Source: Blumeriella jaapii (taxonomy: Eukaryota > Ascomycota > Leotiomycetes > Helotiales > Drepanopezizaceae). Taken from it: a stretch of DNA of 64,000 nucleotides. Positions 47,506 through 58,021 of the stretch are shown in pieces; within the stretch, counting starts at the first letter, position 1; each line of letters opens with the position of its first letter. The notes under the pieces are model-generated. The model saw only the letters and a program-made list of their open reading frames with translations. It ran no database searches and was not told the DNA's origin. Both the position numbers and the translations under genes were made by a program. The stretch is from the NCBI GenBank assembly GCA_009599575.1, contig VWND01000007.1:1311501-1375500 (forward strand). The letters are read 5' to 3'.

Positions 47506-47562
47506 CAACATCTTCTTCCCACATCATATCCTATCTGGCCACTGCCTCCCTTCCACATCAAG

Positions 47563-47829
47563 ATGCCTGCCGCCGAGATCAACTACCTTCGCCACAGCAG
47601 CGCCTCATTCAGAAACGTGTCCGATTTCTCTCTACATCAAAGAGAAGCGGCTGAAATGAAGCTCTACTATATGCGGGACGTGACCTGTCCTGAAGAATTC
47701 GACGCTCTCGTCGACCAAGAACTGCAGCGCGCCAACTCTCCCCCTCCCGCCATCTCAGGCGTCGAGAAAGCCATTCGACGCGTCGCTGGAAAGCTCAGAT
47801 CCAAGCTGAGCGGTTACCTGAGGGCCTAG
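47563..47829 (+). CDS. Small protein of 88 aa, unknown function
   Basis: One exon, start MPAAEINYLRHSSASFRNVS. No family is recognised. The sequence is hydrophilic and likely helical (LHQREAAEMKLYYMRDVT, EEFDALVDQELQRAN), with a basic C-terminal half (VEKAIRRVAGKLRSKLSGYL). There is no signal peptide or membrane segment. Support for a real gene comes from the TATA boxes and pyrimidine-rich leader placed properly upstream, the CATCAAGATGCC start context and GC-rich codon use. Composition resembles small stress-induced fungal proteins, but this is only an impression. Confidence 0.6.
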   Translation: MPAAEINYLRHSSASFRNVSDFSLHQREAAEMKLYYMRDVTCPEEFDALVDQELQRANSPPPAISGVEKAIRRVAGKLRSKLSGYLRA

Positions 47830-48669
47830 GGCTGGGTTTCGTTGCTATTCTTCATGGAAACATTCATAACAACGAGAGTTCCGGAAAGGCCACTGGGTGG
47901 AAGGCTAAAAGCCTTGAAGCTGTCTCCGAAATGCACTGGTCATTTATATCACTAATACCTTACACCAAAAGGGGATAACAGGGCATTGACCTCATCGATT
48001 TGAGCACAGGTCAATCCCAGATACATTTCAGCCGAGATGGATTGATTCAAAACGAGCATCATTCTTCGCAAACTCGCCGACGTGAGCAGAGCTCGCTTAC
48101 ACCGACAACTCAACAAACAAACGACGGTACATCGCCGTCTTGCAAATTAGGGCCCAGGCCCTCCTGCCTCGAGGCGAGCACTTCTGAGGTTGTTTGCACG
48201 TGATAAATCTCACGTGCAAGCCACCATCTCCAGAAGCCACCCGGGCCGTTGAAGCTCGCTTGTGCCACCAATGGGGAAAGTCGGAAAACGCCACTCGCTT
48301 CCCGGCGGACGAATTCAGCTCCGCGATCAACAACACAACACGAACTTCCCTCTTCACCTGCTCACCACCATGCACGCAACGGGCCAATGTAGGTCCATGG
48401 CCCCCGATTCTTGGGGAATAAATAGACCGTGGACACTCCTGCTGGTGCTCTCATTCTCGACACAACTCAATCGCCTCCTCCCTCTTATCCTCACATACAT
48501 CAGCTAGCCGAGGAGCTTCAATCTGAGTCTTCGACTCTTAGTAATTATACGCCTACTTCACGTACGTTGATATGTCTTCCTCGCTTTTATACGGCGGTTC
48601 TCGCGCTGACAGGCCAAAAACCAGACTCTTCTCAAACCAGACGCTTCTCCAACCACCCTCTCCATTCTC
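47830..48669. other. Intergenic region upstream of dienelactone hydrolase gene
   Basis: 840 bp without a supported gene. The notable content is a perfect inverted repeat with two CACGTG boxes at 48194-48219 and a pyrimidine-rich stretch just before the ATG. Confidence 0.5.
48194..48219. promoter_or_regulatory. Perfect inverted repeat with two CACGTG E-boxes
   Basis: Arms TTGCACGTGA and TCACGTGCAA are exact reverse complements around a 6-base spacer TAAATC. CACGTG is bound by bHLH factors such as Cbf1 in fungi. It lies about 450 bp upstream of the dienelactone hydrolase start and 365 bp after the small gene. Confidence 0.7.
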
Positions 48670-49574
48670 ATGATGGACACATCCTGCAGTGAATGCATCA
48701 AGGTACATATTCCAACCCCCTATTATTCGAGGACCTTGCTCACAACACTCTCCAGGGTAGCATCCACGCTGGCCTTCCTCAGGGGAAGGAAGAACTCATC
48801 CACGGCCTCAACACTTACGTTATCGGTAACCGCACCAATCCCAAAGCCATCATCGTAGTATACAGCGATATCTTCGGCCTGCCCCTCCCAAACAACAAGC
48901 TGATTGCCGACGCCTACGCCAAGAGCGGAGAGTACCTCGTCTACCTCCCTGATTTCTTCAAAGGCGATCCCGTCCCACTCAAGGTTGCCGACATCCTCAT
49001 CCCCGTCGACGCCACCAAGCTCTGCACGCTCACCAAGTATACCGGGTTGCTTGCCAGCGCACCTTCATTCGTCGCGTGGTTCGTGAGGCACAAGGCCGGT
49101 CCAACGGATAAGCTTTGCATGGACTTCCTCGAGTCCCTGAGACGCACGACGCCCAAGAGTCAGAAGATCGGTATGGTCGGCATGTGCTGGGGAGGACGAT
49201 ACGCGATTCGAGCGGCACAGGAGAGCAAGATGATCGATATCGACGACACAAGAACCCCACTCATTGACGCAGCAGTCGCCTTGCATCCCAGCAACCTGGT
49301 GCTTCCGGAGGATGTCGAGCTTCCCTGCGTACCTGTCAGTATCGGTTGGGGTGTACAGGATACTGGTGTAAGCTACAAGCTGAAGGGTCAGATTGAAGAC
49401 ATCCATGCGAAGGCAAGTGACGCCGGTAAGAAACTGCCGGATGTCCAGCATAAATCCTACACTCCAGGACGACACGGCTTCTCGGTTCGGGGCAATCTGG
49501 ACGATCCGCAGGAGAAGAAGGCTCTGGAGGATTCGTTGGATCAGGTCTTGGATTGGTTCAAGACTTGGCTTTGA
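48670..49574 (+). CDS. Dienelactone hydrolase family protein
   Basis: Cytosolic alpha/beta hydrolase of the carboxymethylenebutenolidase family; substrate unknown. Two exons (48670-48702, 48756-49574) with a 53-nt intron give 283 aa. The short first exon MMDTSCSECIK splices to GSIHAGLPQGKEELIHGLNT, which restores the usual N-terminus of fungal members. The nucleophile Cys is in GMVGMCWGGRYAI and the catalytic His in GRHGFSVRG; the Asp is probably in the GVQDTG strand. YSDIFGLPLPNNKLIADAYA is the typical cap of the family. A later in-frame ATG at 48693 would lose the conserved beginning. Confidence 0.92.
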
Positions 49575-51311
49575 AGTCTTTGCGGGCTTGTTTGTGTGGC
49601 GTCGGGAATATGCTGTTGGTCGAGAAGGTTACTTCGAAATATGCTGGTGGTTATGTTTGGCTCCCCTGTTAGTAAGACTGAGCCTTTCCAAACGATGATT
49701 TTATCAAGCTTGTTTACAGCTTTCAAGTCGGAGGTTTTTGCTTAGACGAATTGAAATCCATTTCAGCCCGCTCTTTTCTCCTTTCTAGCTCGCTTGTCTT
49801 GTTATGGGCTCTCTGGTTATGCAACAAGGCAGAAGATCTTGCAAATTCATAAAATGGTATACAAAATTTCATTACTGCTACTAAGCCAAACGTTACATAG
49901 CATTGTATACAAAACGTTTAAAGCGCTACCACATTCCTCCACTCTAATGAGCCGACAGACGATTACGATGCAGAAGCGTGTTCCCTTGCTATCACGACTC
50001 AGTCTGGTGCTGGCGTGCTGTTGAGGTTTTCCAGGGGGTATGAAGGTCCGCCACGCTCCTGAGATTTCTCCACGCCAATCGCAGGGGCCACACCCGCTTC
50101 TCGTCAAGCGCCACGGTCGTACGCGGCTTGCTGATGTTGAATGTAAAGCGAATATTGTCTTTCGGCCCAAGTACATGTATGCGTCTCCGGTGCCAGCAAG
50201 CGGAACCCGTGAATTTAAGCTTCTCGAGCCGGAACGAATGGGCATCTCACATGACTTAATTTTTGCTGTCTGGCTGGCTCGCGTACAGCAAGATCAGACC
50301 TTTCAAACTCCTCCTTCGCCACCAGTAGTAGCTTTCCATTGTCTCAGTGTACGAGTAAGTAACGATCTCATAGAAGGTTACAATAGCCTGTCGGTTCGCC
50401 TGATAGGCAGTACAGTCCTTTTCGATTTCAGATTACATAGATACTTAAACGCCCCACTCCCCACCCCCCAAGTATGTACACTACACAGTACACAGTACAT
50501 CTGGCTGTAATGCTTTCGGTTGGACGTATGTGTACAGTTTAGAGGGTCGTCTGGCCATTCTGAACTCAGTAGTTAGGGCTTGTAGCAACAGTATTCCGCT
50601 CTGAGATCTCACGCACCCCTGCCTCGAGCCTCATCACCGTTCCGTAACCAGAGAAGGCGTTGTATCTATGTCACATTCTCGGTCAACACTGTATCTACTC
50701 ATGGCCTCAAAGACCACGATAGGGTAGACCCCACTTACAGCCAAACTTAGAGAAGATCCTCGCAAAGGTTGATAAGCGAAAAGCTTAAGAAAAATCAATA
50801 GGAACTTGCTTTCCTTGAACAATGTCGAGTGGGAAGAGTGCAAGAATAATAGGTATGATCGAGTACTGTAGGTACCTACATACAGTACAGTTCGTTCAAA
50901 CTCGCGTGGTCACGATTTGCTCAGGCAAAGACCAGTAAAAGCATAACAAAGTGGTTGTAATGAAGTTATATGAAGTGTGTACTGTACATGCAAGGCAAAC
51001 TGTAAAAGTAAATACCCCTGAATCTCGAATCGTCGACGTACGTCATTACCCGATTGGGCAGCTTGGCTTGTCCCCGGCCCGAAAATCTGCGTCTTCACGA
51101 AGTTCGTATCACCACTTCACTCGTGTCACCACTGACACGACAACACTGGCATTTCCTCTTCCGCACTCTTCCTTATCTCACTGCCATACATACGTACCAC
51201 GATTCACTTCGCGACTCGATCTTTGAATGCTTTCGACGGCGTCAGGAGCTTCTCCAGCAGGTTCCGCAGCAGGCTCGCCTTAATCTGATCAAGCTGATCA
51301 ACCCTCACACA
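49575..51311. other. Intergenic region upstream of the GH3 gene
   Basis: 1.7 kb without a supported gene; moderately AT-rich. It contains CAGTAC/GTACTG-type repeats at about 50480-50500, 50862-50890 and 50979-50987. The last 250 bp are CT-rich and form the GH3 promoter and leader. Confidence 0.45.
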
Positions 51312-54197
51312 ATGGATCGCCATGAAGCAGGACAGAGCCGGGAGGGCCTACTGCAGTCCTATGATGGAGGCACAACAACCCCTTTGCGGAAATCCCTCGA
51401 AGAGGCCTACCATTCGGAGAGCGATTCCGACCTCGATGCCACCGATTTCCTGAGCCGAGACCCTCTCCACGATCCTCCCCCCAAATCTGGGTTTTCTGCC
51501 TACGCACCTGGCATGCAACTTCTCAGGATCCGAAATGCTTTCGCCCGCCGCTCGAAGTGCTTCCTCATCGTTATAGTTGTGCTGGTGGTGTTCTGGTCCA
51601 TACTGGCTGGAGGCGGGTTCCTTCTCTACAAGAAAAGCCTGCTAGACGGACGATCCCCGCCGTGGTATCCCACGCCTCCCGGAGGAACCGTTACACAATG
51701 GGCTGAGAGCTACAAGAAGGCACAGGCATTGGTTAGTAAGATGACCTTGCCAGAGAAGGTCAACATCACCACAGGGACGGGCTGGTCCATGGGGCTAGCG
51801 GTAGGAAATACCGGGCCTGCCAGTCATGTTGGCTTTCCAGGCCTGGCTCTACAAGATGGCCCGTTGGGACTGAGATTCGCAGACAACGCAACCGCCTTTC
51901 CAGCTGGTATTACGGTCGGTGCTACGTTCAACAAGGAGCTGATGTACCTACGAGGCAAGGCGCATGGAGAGGAAGCACGTCTGAAGGGCGTCAACGTATT
52001 GTTGGGGCCTTGTGTTGGCCCGATCGGAAGAATGCCAGCTGGCGGCAGAAATTGGGAAGGATTCGGCGCCGACCCTGTTCTTCAAGGCATCGCCGCTGCC
52101 CAGACGATCAAGGGCATACAAGAAGAGGGTGTCATGGCTACAATCAAGCACTTTGTCGGAAATGAGCAGGAGCATTTCAGACAGTCCTGGGAGTGGGGTC
52201 TCCCGAACGCGATGTCTTCCAACATAGATGATCGCACCCTTCACGAGATGTACGGTTGGCCATTCCAAGATGCGATCAAGGCTGGCGTCGCTAGTGTCAT
52301 GTGCAGCTACCAGATGGTCAACAACTCATATGCATGTGCCAACTCGAAGCTTCTAAACGGGTATCTGAAAGACGAGCTGGGGTTCCAAGGGTTCGTTCAG
52401 AGCGACTGGTTGGCGCAGAGAAGTGGCGTTGCCAGCGCTCTTGCTGGATTGGACATGACAATGCCAGGTGACGGATTGAGATGGGCTGATGGTGACTCGC
52501 TCTGGGGCGCAGAACTGAGCAAGAGTGTTCTGAATGGATCTCTACCAGTCTCGAGGTTGAATGACATGGTTACGCGAGTTGTTGCTTCCTGGTACCAGCT
52601 CGGTCAGGATGACACAACCAAGTTTGACGGAGAAGGCATCAACTTTTCCTCGTGGACGGACGAGGAGATGGGGCTTATCAACCCCGGTAGTGAGGACGAC
52701 AAAGACCTGAAACTCGTGAACAAATACGTCCACGTTCAAGGAGATCATGCCAACATTGCCCGTCAAGTTGCATCAGAAGGCACAGTCCTTGTCAAGAACG
52801 AAGGCAACATCCTCCCTCTCAGCAAAGACGGATGGACGACTGGAGATCATGGAACGAAGATGCGTGTTGGTATTTTTGGTGAGGACTCGGGTCCTGGCAA
52901 GGGACCCAATGCATGCATGGATCGCGGTTGCAATCAAGGTACATTGGGGTCTGGATGGGGTTCTGGGGCGGCTGATTTTCCGTACCTCGTCACTCCGGCC
53001 TCTGCCTTGAAGGGGGCGTTTAACAAAGACCGAGTCTACGTAACAGACTTCCCTACAAACAGCCCTCCTCTGAAAGTGTCACCCGAGATACTGGAGGAAC
53101 AGGATATCTGCATCGTTTTCGCAAATTCAGACTCGGGGGAGGGCTATATCTCTCACGATGGCATCAATGGGGATCGGAATGATCTGTTCCTTCAGAACAG
53201 CGGCGAAGAGCTCGTTCGGTCCGTTGCAGACGGCTGCGGTGGTGGAAAGGGGCTCACTGTCGTTGTCATTCACTCGGTTGGACCCGTCGTTGTTGAGCAA
53301 TGGATCAACCATGCACGAATCAGAGGCGTCATCATGGCCAACCTTCCGGGACAGGAGAGCGGAAATGCAATTGCGGACATCATCACTGGTGTCGTCAACC
53401 CGAGTGGTAAATTGCCGTACACGGTCGGCAAATCCCTGGATCAGTACGGTCCTGGTGCGAAGATCATGTATTACGCAAATGCCGTTGTTCCCCAGCAGAA
53501 CTTTGACGAAGGGCTGTATATCGATTACCGCCATTTCGACAAGGTCGGCAATGAGCCAACGTTTCCTTTCGGGTTCGGACTTTCATACACTACGTTTACC
53601 TACTCCAACTTGGTCGTCACCAAAGTCCGCGAGAAGACCCTCTTCCCCTCTCCGCGACCCAGCACCGACGTCGAACCCCCGAAGTTCGACGAGAAGATCC
53701 CGGATCCTTCGGAAGCTCTCTTCCCTAGCAACTTTCGCAAGCTCTCCAAGTTCGTCTACCCCTACATCACTTCCCTCTCCGAAATCAAGAAGGGTGCATA
53801 CCCTTATCCCGAGGGCTACGACGTCGCCCAGCCATTGTCTCAAGCCGGTGGCGAAGGCGGTAATCCCGACCTCTGGAACGTGTACGCCAAGGTCTCTGTG
53901 GACATTACCAATACCGGGCCTGTGGCCGGCAAGGAAGTCGTGCAGCTGTACATCTCTTTCGATAATGTACTCTTTGGGGAAGGTGAGAAGGTTGATTTTC
54001 CCCCAAAGGTGCTTAGACAATTTGAGAAAGTGTTGCTACAGACGAACGAGACACAAACAGTGAAATTTGAACTCACCAGGCGAGATTTGAGTTATTGGGA
54101 TGTGGTCCAGCAGAACTGGGTTATGCCAACTGGGGGAACGATCACGATTCACGTGGGGTCTAGCTCGAGGGATTTGAGGCTTGAAGGGTCTTATTAG
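51312..54197 (+). CDS. Membrane-anchored beta-glucosidase, GH3 family
   Basis: Single exon, 961 aa. A 80-residue cytosolic N-terminus (rich in Ser, Asp, Glu) is followed by one transmembrane helix (about residues 83-106, CFLIVIVVLVVFWSILAGGG), giving a type II membrane protein with an outside catalytic part. GH3 blocks: LPEKVNITTGTGW, FPGLALQDGPLGLR, NVLLGPCVGPIGRMPAGGRNWEGFG, KHFVGNEQEHFR, and the nucleophile Asp365 in GFVQSDW. The C-terminal domain has EGTVLVKNEGNILPL, and the fibronectin-III-like end is VDITNTGPVAGKEVVQLY. The start was set at MDRHEAGQ because the upstream 86 in-frame codons look like leader sequence. Probably acts on wall or external beta-glucosides. Confidence 0.94.
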   Translation: MDRHEAGQSREGLLQSYDGGTTTPLRKSLEEAYHSESDSDLDATDFLSRDPLHDPPPKSGFSAYAPGMQLLRIRNAFARRSKCFLIVIVVLVVFWSILAGGGFLLYKKSLLDGRSPPWYPTPPGGTVTQWAESYKKAQALVSKMTLPEKVNITTGTGWSMGLAVGNTGPASHVGFPGLALQDGPLGLRFADNATAFPAGITVGATFNKELMYLRGKAHGEEARLKGVNVLLGPCVGPIGRMPAGGRNWEGFGADPVLQGIAAAQTIKGIQEEGVMATIKHFVGNEQEHFRQSWEWGLPNAMSSNIDDRTLHEMYGWPFQDAIKAGVASVMCSYQMVNNSYACANSKLLNGYLKDELGFQGFVQSDWLAQRSGVASALAGLDMTMPGDGLRWADGDSLWGAELSKSVLNGSLPVSRLNDMVTRVVASWYQLGQDDTTKFDGEGINFSSWTDEEMGLINPGSEDDKDLKLVNKYVHVQGDHANIARQVASEGTVLVKNEGNILPLSKDGWTTGDHGTKMRVGIFGEDSGPGKGPNACMDRGCNQGTLGSGWGSGAADFPYLVTPASALKGAFNKDRVYVTDFPTNSPPLKVSPEILEEQDICIVFANSDSGEGYISHDGINGDRNDLFLQNSGEELVRSVADGCGGGKGLTVVVIHSVGPVVVEQWINHARIRGVIMANLPGQESGNAIADIITGVVNPSGKLPYTVGKSLDQYGPGAKIMYYANAVVPQQNFDEGLYIDYRHFDKVGNEPTFPFGFGLSYTTFTYSNLVVTKVREKTLFPSPRPSTDVEPPKFDEKIPDPSEALFPSNFRKLSKFVYPYITSLSEIKKGAYPYPEGYDVAQPLSQAGGEGGNPDLWNVYAKVSVDITNTGPVAGKEVVQLYISFDNVLFGEGEKVDFPPKVLRQFEKVLLQTNETQTVKFELTRRDLSYWDVVQQNWVMPTGGTITIHVGSSSRDLRLEGSY

Positions 54198-54805
54198 CAG
54201 GTATTGGGAGTGGAGTATTCTAGGATCACAGTACGTAGCATGGCATTCGGGTAGAATGACGGCGGTGGGAACCGCTTTGGAATATGTTTATCTGATATGC
54301 CTTCTTTCTTCTACTGTCGAACCATTCATCATTCGGACACAGGACTTGAGGTGATTCATCTATTCCAAAGAGGGAAATGACACTTAGTCGAAGAGCGATT
54401 CCTCGCAGACTTTCGTCGTCTCATTTCGTCGCGTGAAGCATTCTCACGTTCCCAATCACAAGCTACACTTCTGGCTGGGTGTCGGCTCTCACAACTCACT
54501 CATTCTTTCCGGTCCGTCCGTCCGTCATGTCTTCTCTCTTCCAGCACGAGTGAGTGAGTATTCACGGTCTCCTCGCTCACCTCTTTTCCTTGTAGCGAGG
54601 ACGTGATGGATGACATTACCCCTCCGCTGTAGCCTGGCCTGCACGAGGAAGAGCGCCAGTGACTTACAGTAAGTACATCACCACCAACCAGTGCCTTGCC
54701 CGACCAGGAGGACGGGCTGGCTCACCGGTTCACGTCAGGGGATGGAGTGCTTGAAATCTTGGGATGGGAGATCCATGTTGACTTGATGGTACCACCGGAC
54801 GAGAA
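54198..54805. other. Convergent intergenic region GH3 / transaldolase
   Basis: 608 bp between 3' ends. No gene or notable repeat. Confidence 0.4.
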
Positions 54806-56172
54806 CTACTTCAGCAGAGCTTCCAGCCTATCCTGCATTTCACGAAAGATGTGGATGGCCTGTTTCGACACCAGTCAGCCGCCCTCCATTGCTCCAGATG
54901 TCAAGATCAGCACTAGCGAGGCAGGCGTTCCATCTTCTCACCTGGACCAGTTTCCGCTCTCCCTCCCCGTCCCCGCCATTACTCCCAGCAAACGCAGCGC
55001 TGTAGGCCTTCTCGTCGTCCTTGTACGACACGAACGGCGCGGCATCCACAGCGTCAGCCTCGAGGTCGAACAGTGAGGCGGCGGTGTTGGTCGACGCGGC
55101 CGTGCTCGCCAGCTCGTGCAACAGGCCCGGCGCGATGGTGATGTGGTGCGCGCCAGCCAGCTCCATGATCTCCGTCGTCGAGGTCAGACTCGCGGGCAAG
55201 ACCTGGGTGTGGAAGGCCATGGCTTCTTCGTAGAAGCGCTGGGCGCGCACGCAGAGTCCCTGCGCTGGGTTGTCGTCGACGGACCTACACGCGCGCGTTT
55301 CAGCAACCACAGGCAGAAGAGCAGCCATGTTGGCGGGGAGGGACACTTGATCACCCAGCCTGGAAATGCACTCTGAGCTCGTGGACATAGGGCGCGATGT
55401 AGTGGCAGCCCACCTCCCCCGCCAGCGACGCCTGCTCCATCGTGAAGAGGGTGGTCGCGAGCGTGGTCGTGTTTGTTGACTCGAGGGCTCGGCAAGCTTG
55501 GAGACCGGCCCACGTGCTGGGGATCTTGATACAAACCCGAGATGTTGGGAACGAGGCGTCTAGATACCCAAAGAGCGCCACGATTCCTGCTTGCCGTGTC
55601 AGGTCCGAGAACATCCTTCGAGCCGGGGGACTTACTGCGCGCGCTCTGGACCGTCTTGCCGGTGTCGTAGGAGTAATAGGGGTTCGTCTGGACGTGGACG
55701 AAGCCCGTCACGACACGGGATATCTCTAATTGCAAGCTGACCATCTGTGATCTCTGCATCAGTTGTCACTTCTCTCTATTCCGGGGTTGACAAGAAAGGC
55801 CATACGGCAATTTCCACGGCCAGCTCTGCAGTCGAGACCTCGGGATATTTCTGGGCCAATTCTCTGGATAGAGAGATGGCCTGCTCGACCTTGGACCTGT
55901 GCGCCGGTTTCTGGAGCTCGCCGTATGCAATGGCCTGGTTCGTTAGAATCCCCTGTGTGTTGTCGGAGCGAAGAGGGAGTGAGACTCGGCATGTACAGTA
56001 CCTGGTTAGACGTGCAGTCGACAAACGGACCTAGAGCTTTGGCAACTAGAGCATGTCAACAGCAAGAGCACAGGCTCTTGAAGAGGCTTATATGTACCTT
56101 CAACATCCATGGTGTCGCAGTCCACGACGGTGCGTGACTGCAGGAGCTGCAGTAGAGTCTGTTGGTGGGCCA
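54806..56172 (-). CDS. Transaldolase family protein
   Basis: Seven exons (56172-56098, 56045-56002, 55934-55806, 55744-55636, 55586-55355, 55284-54942, 54857-54806) join in frame to 327 aa, close to ordinary transaldolase (about 335). The Schiff-base Lys is in RVCIKIPSTWAGLQA and the acid/base Asp is probably the one in VVDCDTMD. LTSTTEIMELAGAHHITIAP matches the C-terminal part. The segment usually reading DATTNPSLI is DCTSNQAIAYG, and KIPSTWAG replaces the common KIASTWEG. It is therefore a divergent member, perhaps not the main pentose-phosphate enzyme. One intron donor region carries the recurrent 9-mer (55993-56001). Confidence 0.88.
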
Positions 56173-56695
56173 TGCTTGCTGAACTTCGAGATAGGAGGTG
56201 GTGACAAGAACCGCTTTGGATGAGCAACGAGACTTGTAGAAAGGAAGGTAGTGTTGAAGAGACAAATTGGGGTACCCAGATGAGCGTGAGGGGCGATGAG
56301 CTTCGAGAGGGGAAGGTTTGCCGTTGAGAGGCGCAGGACTAGATCCCTTGTGTTCGGCTTCTTTGCTATCTTTGAAGATGGGGGCGGAGAGGAGCATCGA
56401 GAGCAATGCAGCAGCTCCAGTGACAGCAAAGATCCCTTGTGAGCAGAACCTCTCAAATCAAATCAGCTCTCAAGCAAATGACTACGTCTTTTCCACAACA
56501 TCTCTTGAGGAGAGTAAGTTCAAGAAAGGCTTTAGATATTCCATGCACCTCCCATTATCTGCATCTCTTACGGTGCATAGCAGCACTGAGAGAGCCCGAG
56601 CCACTAAGAAACAATATATCCTATCCACATCCAACAGACATCAATATCTTGAAAAGGATCAGATGTTCTCCTCTGCCTGGTGTAAAATACGTCCG
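56173..56695. other. Intergenic region transaldolase / PrpF
   Basis: 523 bp between two minus-strand genes; no gene seen. It holds the transaldolase promoter and the 3' end of the PrpF gene. Confidence 0.4.
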
Positions 56696-58021
56696 TCACC
56701 CATCAAGCCTGCGGAGAACCAAGCACGCCGTCACTTTTTTCCAGTATACAACCCCCTCTATCAGTCTCCTCGCCGTCCTAAAAACGGTAGCATTCGTCAG
56801 ATGGCCTCTTTCATCAAACTCCGCCCCGACCAAGATCTTCCCACTGGGATGCCCAAGCGTGATGCCATCCCCATCAACCCTCTCCCCACTCAACACATGC
56901 CGAACCCTCGAGCCCTCCAGGGCAGCAGCCGCAGCAATCGCCATGGCGACCGTGACCGGCACCGCGCGATGCGGCTGCCCTACCGAGAGTGCTCTCACCA
57001 CCAAATCCACATTCTTGCTCTCGATCATCTCGCCCGAGAGCAGTTCGTGTGAGGATCTGGGGGAGACCATGGCAATCTTTGGGATGGAGCCTGGGGCAGA
57101 GGCCACGTTCGCGGAGATTCCCATAGCGACAGACGCCTGCCTGCGTATCGAGTCCAGAGTCCCGAGGAGGGTAGCGTGAGCATCGATATCATCTGGTAGA
57201 ATAGTCCCATCGACGCCTAGGTCTCGGGCTTGGATGAACACGCAAGGATTCCCGGCGTCGATGCAGGTAGCTTGCACGCCATCAAAGACATCAACCACGT
57301 TGCCTGTCGGCAGCAGCTTGCCTGTCTTCGCGCCTCTGTCCTCCCATCAGTCGTCTTCCAGATTCAGCGCGTTTCTGACAAGGGGGAGAGGAAGCTCACG
57401 CAGGATTCACAAACGCCAGCTCAATCTTGGCTGCCGTGCCCGCAACACCATCAATGGCAAAGTCTCCATAACTCGCCGCCTCGCCCTCCACAACGGGGAA
57501 GCGGGCATGTATCATCTTGCCGTGTTCGTGTTCCGGATCCTCACTTTGGCCTCGCCCTGCCCCTCGCCGACATCAACCATGCCCGAGTCGACCGCAAAGG
57601 GGCCAATGGCCGAAGTCATATTCCCGCAATTGCTCGAAAAGTCCACCTCGCTGTTCCGCACCCCGATCGCCGCAAAGGTGTAATCGACATCCGCGCCCTC
57701 GTGCTCGCTCGGCCCCACGATGCACACTTTGGAGAGGCTGGAGATGCCGCCGCCCAGGCCGTCGAGTTGACGGCCGTTGGGATCGGGCGAGCCGAGTGCA
57801 GAGAGGAAGATGTGCGGCCATCGGGCGCGGTCGGCGGGCAAGTCGGAGGCTTTGAAGATGAGGGCGCGAGAGGTGCCGCCGCGATAGTAGGAGGCTGGGA
57901 GGCGCTGCTGTTGGCCAGAAGGGGGCGGGAAGGAGGTTGATATTGGACGGGAAGTACGAAGAGGGGACGACGATAAAGAGGAGCACGGGAACGGGAGACG
58001 TTTGAGAGAGACGTGAGACAT
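56696..58021 (-). CDS. PrpF-type isomerase (2-methylaconitate isomerase family; apparent 1-nt deletion)
   Basis: Diaminopimelate-epimerase-fold protein related to PrpF, which isomerises 2-methylaconitate in bacterial propionate breakdown. Two exons (58021-57400, 57335-56696) with a 64-nt intron; repaired length about 420 aa. Family blocks: PASYYRGGTSRALIF, DGLGGGISSLSKVCIVGPS, DYTFAAIGV, SNCGNMTSAIGPFAVD, FAIDGVAGTAAKIEL, TGKLLPTGNVVDVF, DAGNPCVFI, SVGQPHRAVPVTVAMA. The Cys pair expected for proton transfer lies in NCGN and GNPC. The N-terminus MSHVSLKRLPFPCSSLSSSP resembles a mitochondrial presequence. Exon lengths sum to 1,262, one short of a multiple of three. The break at about 57519-57522 separates RIRNTNT from MIHARFPVVEGEA, where GGC AAG (Gly-Lys) is expected. 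Confidence 0.86.

Larger units (their letters stand above)
46000..47562. other. Intergenic region with minisatellite and duplicated promoter
   Basis: No gene is supported. It contains a 14-bp minisatellite (46161-46410) and, at its right end, an 89-bp tandem duplication with two TATA boxes (47328-47505) in front of the small gene at 47563. Confidence 0.6.
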
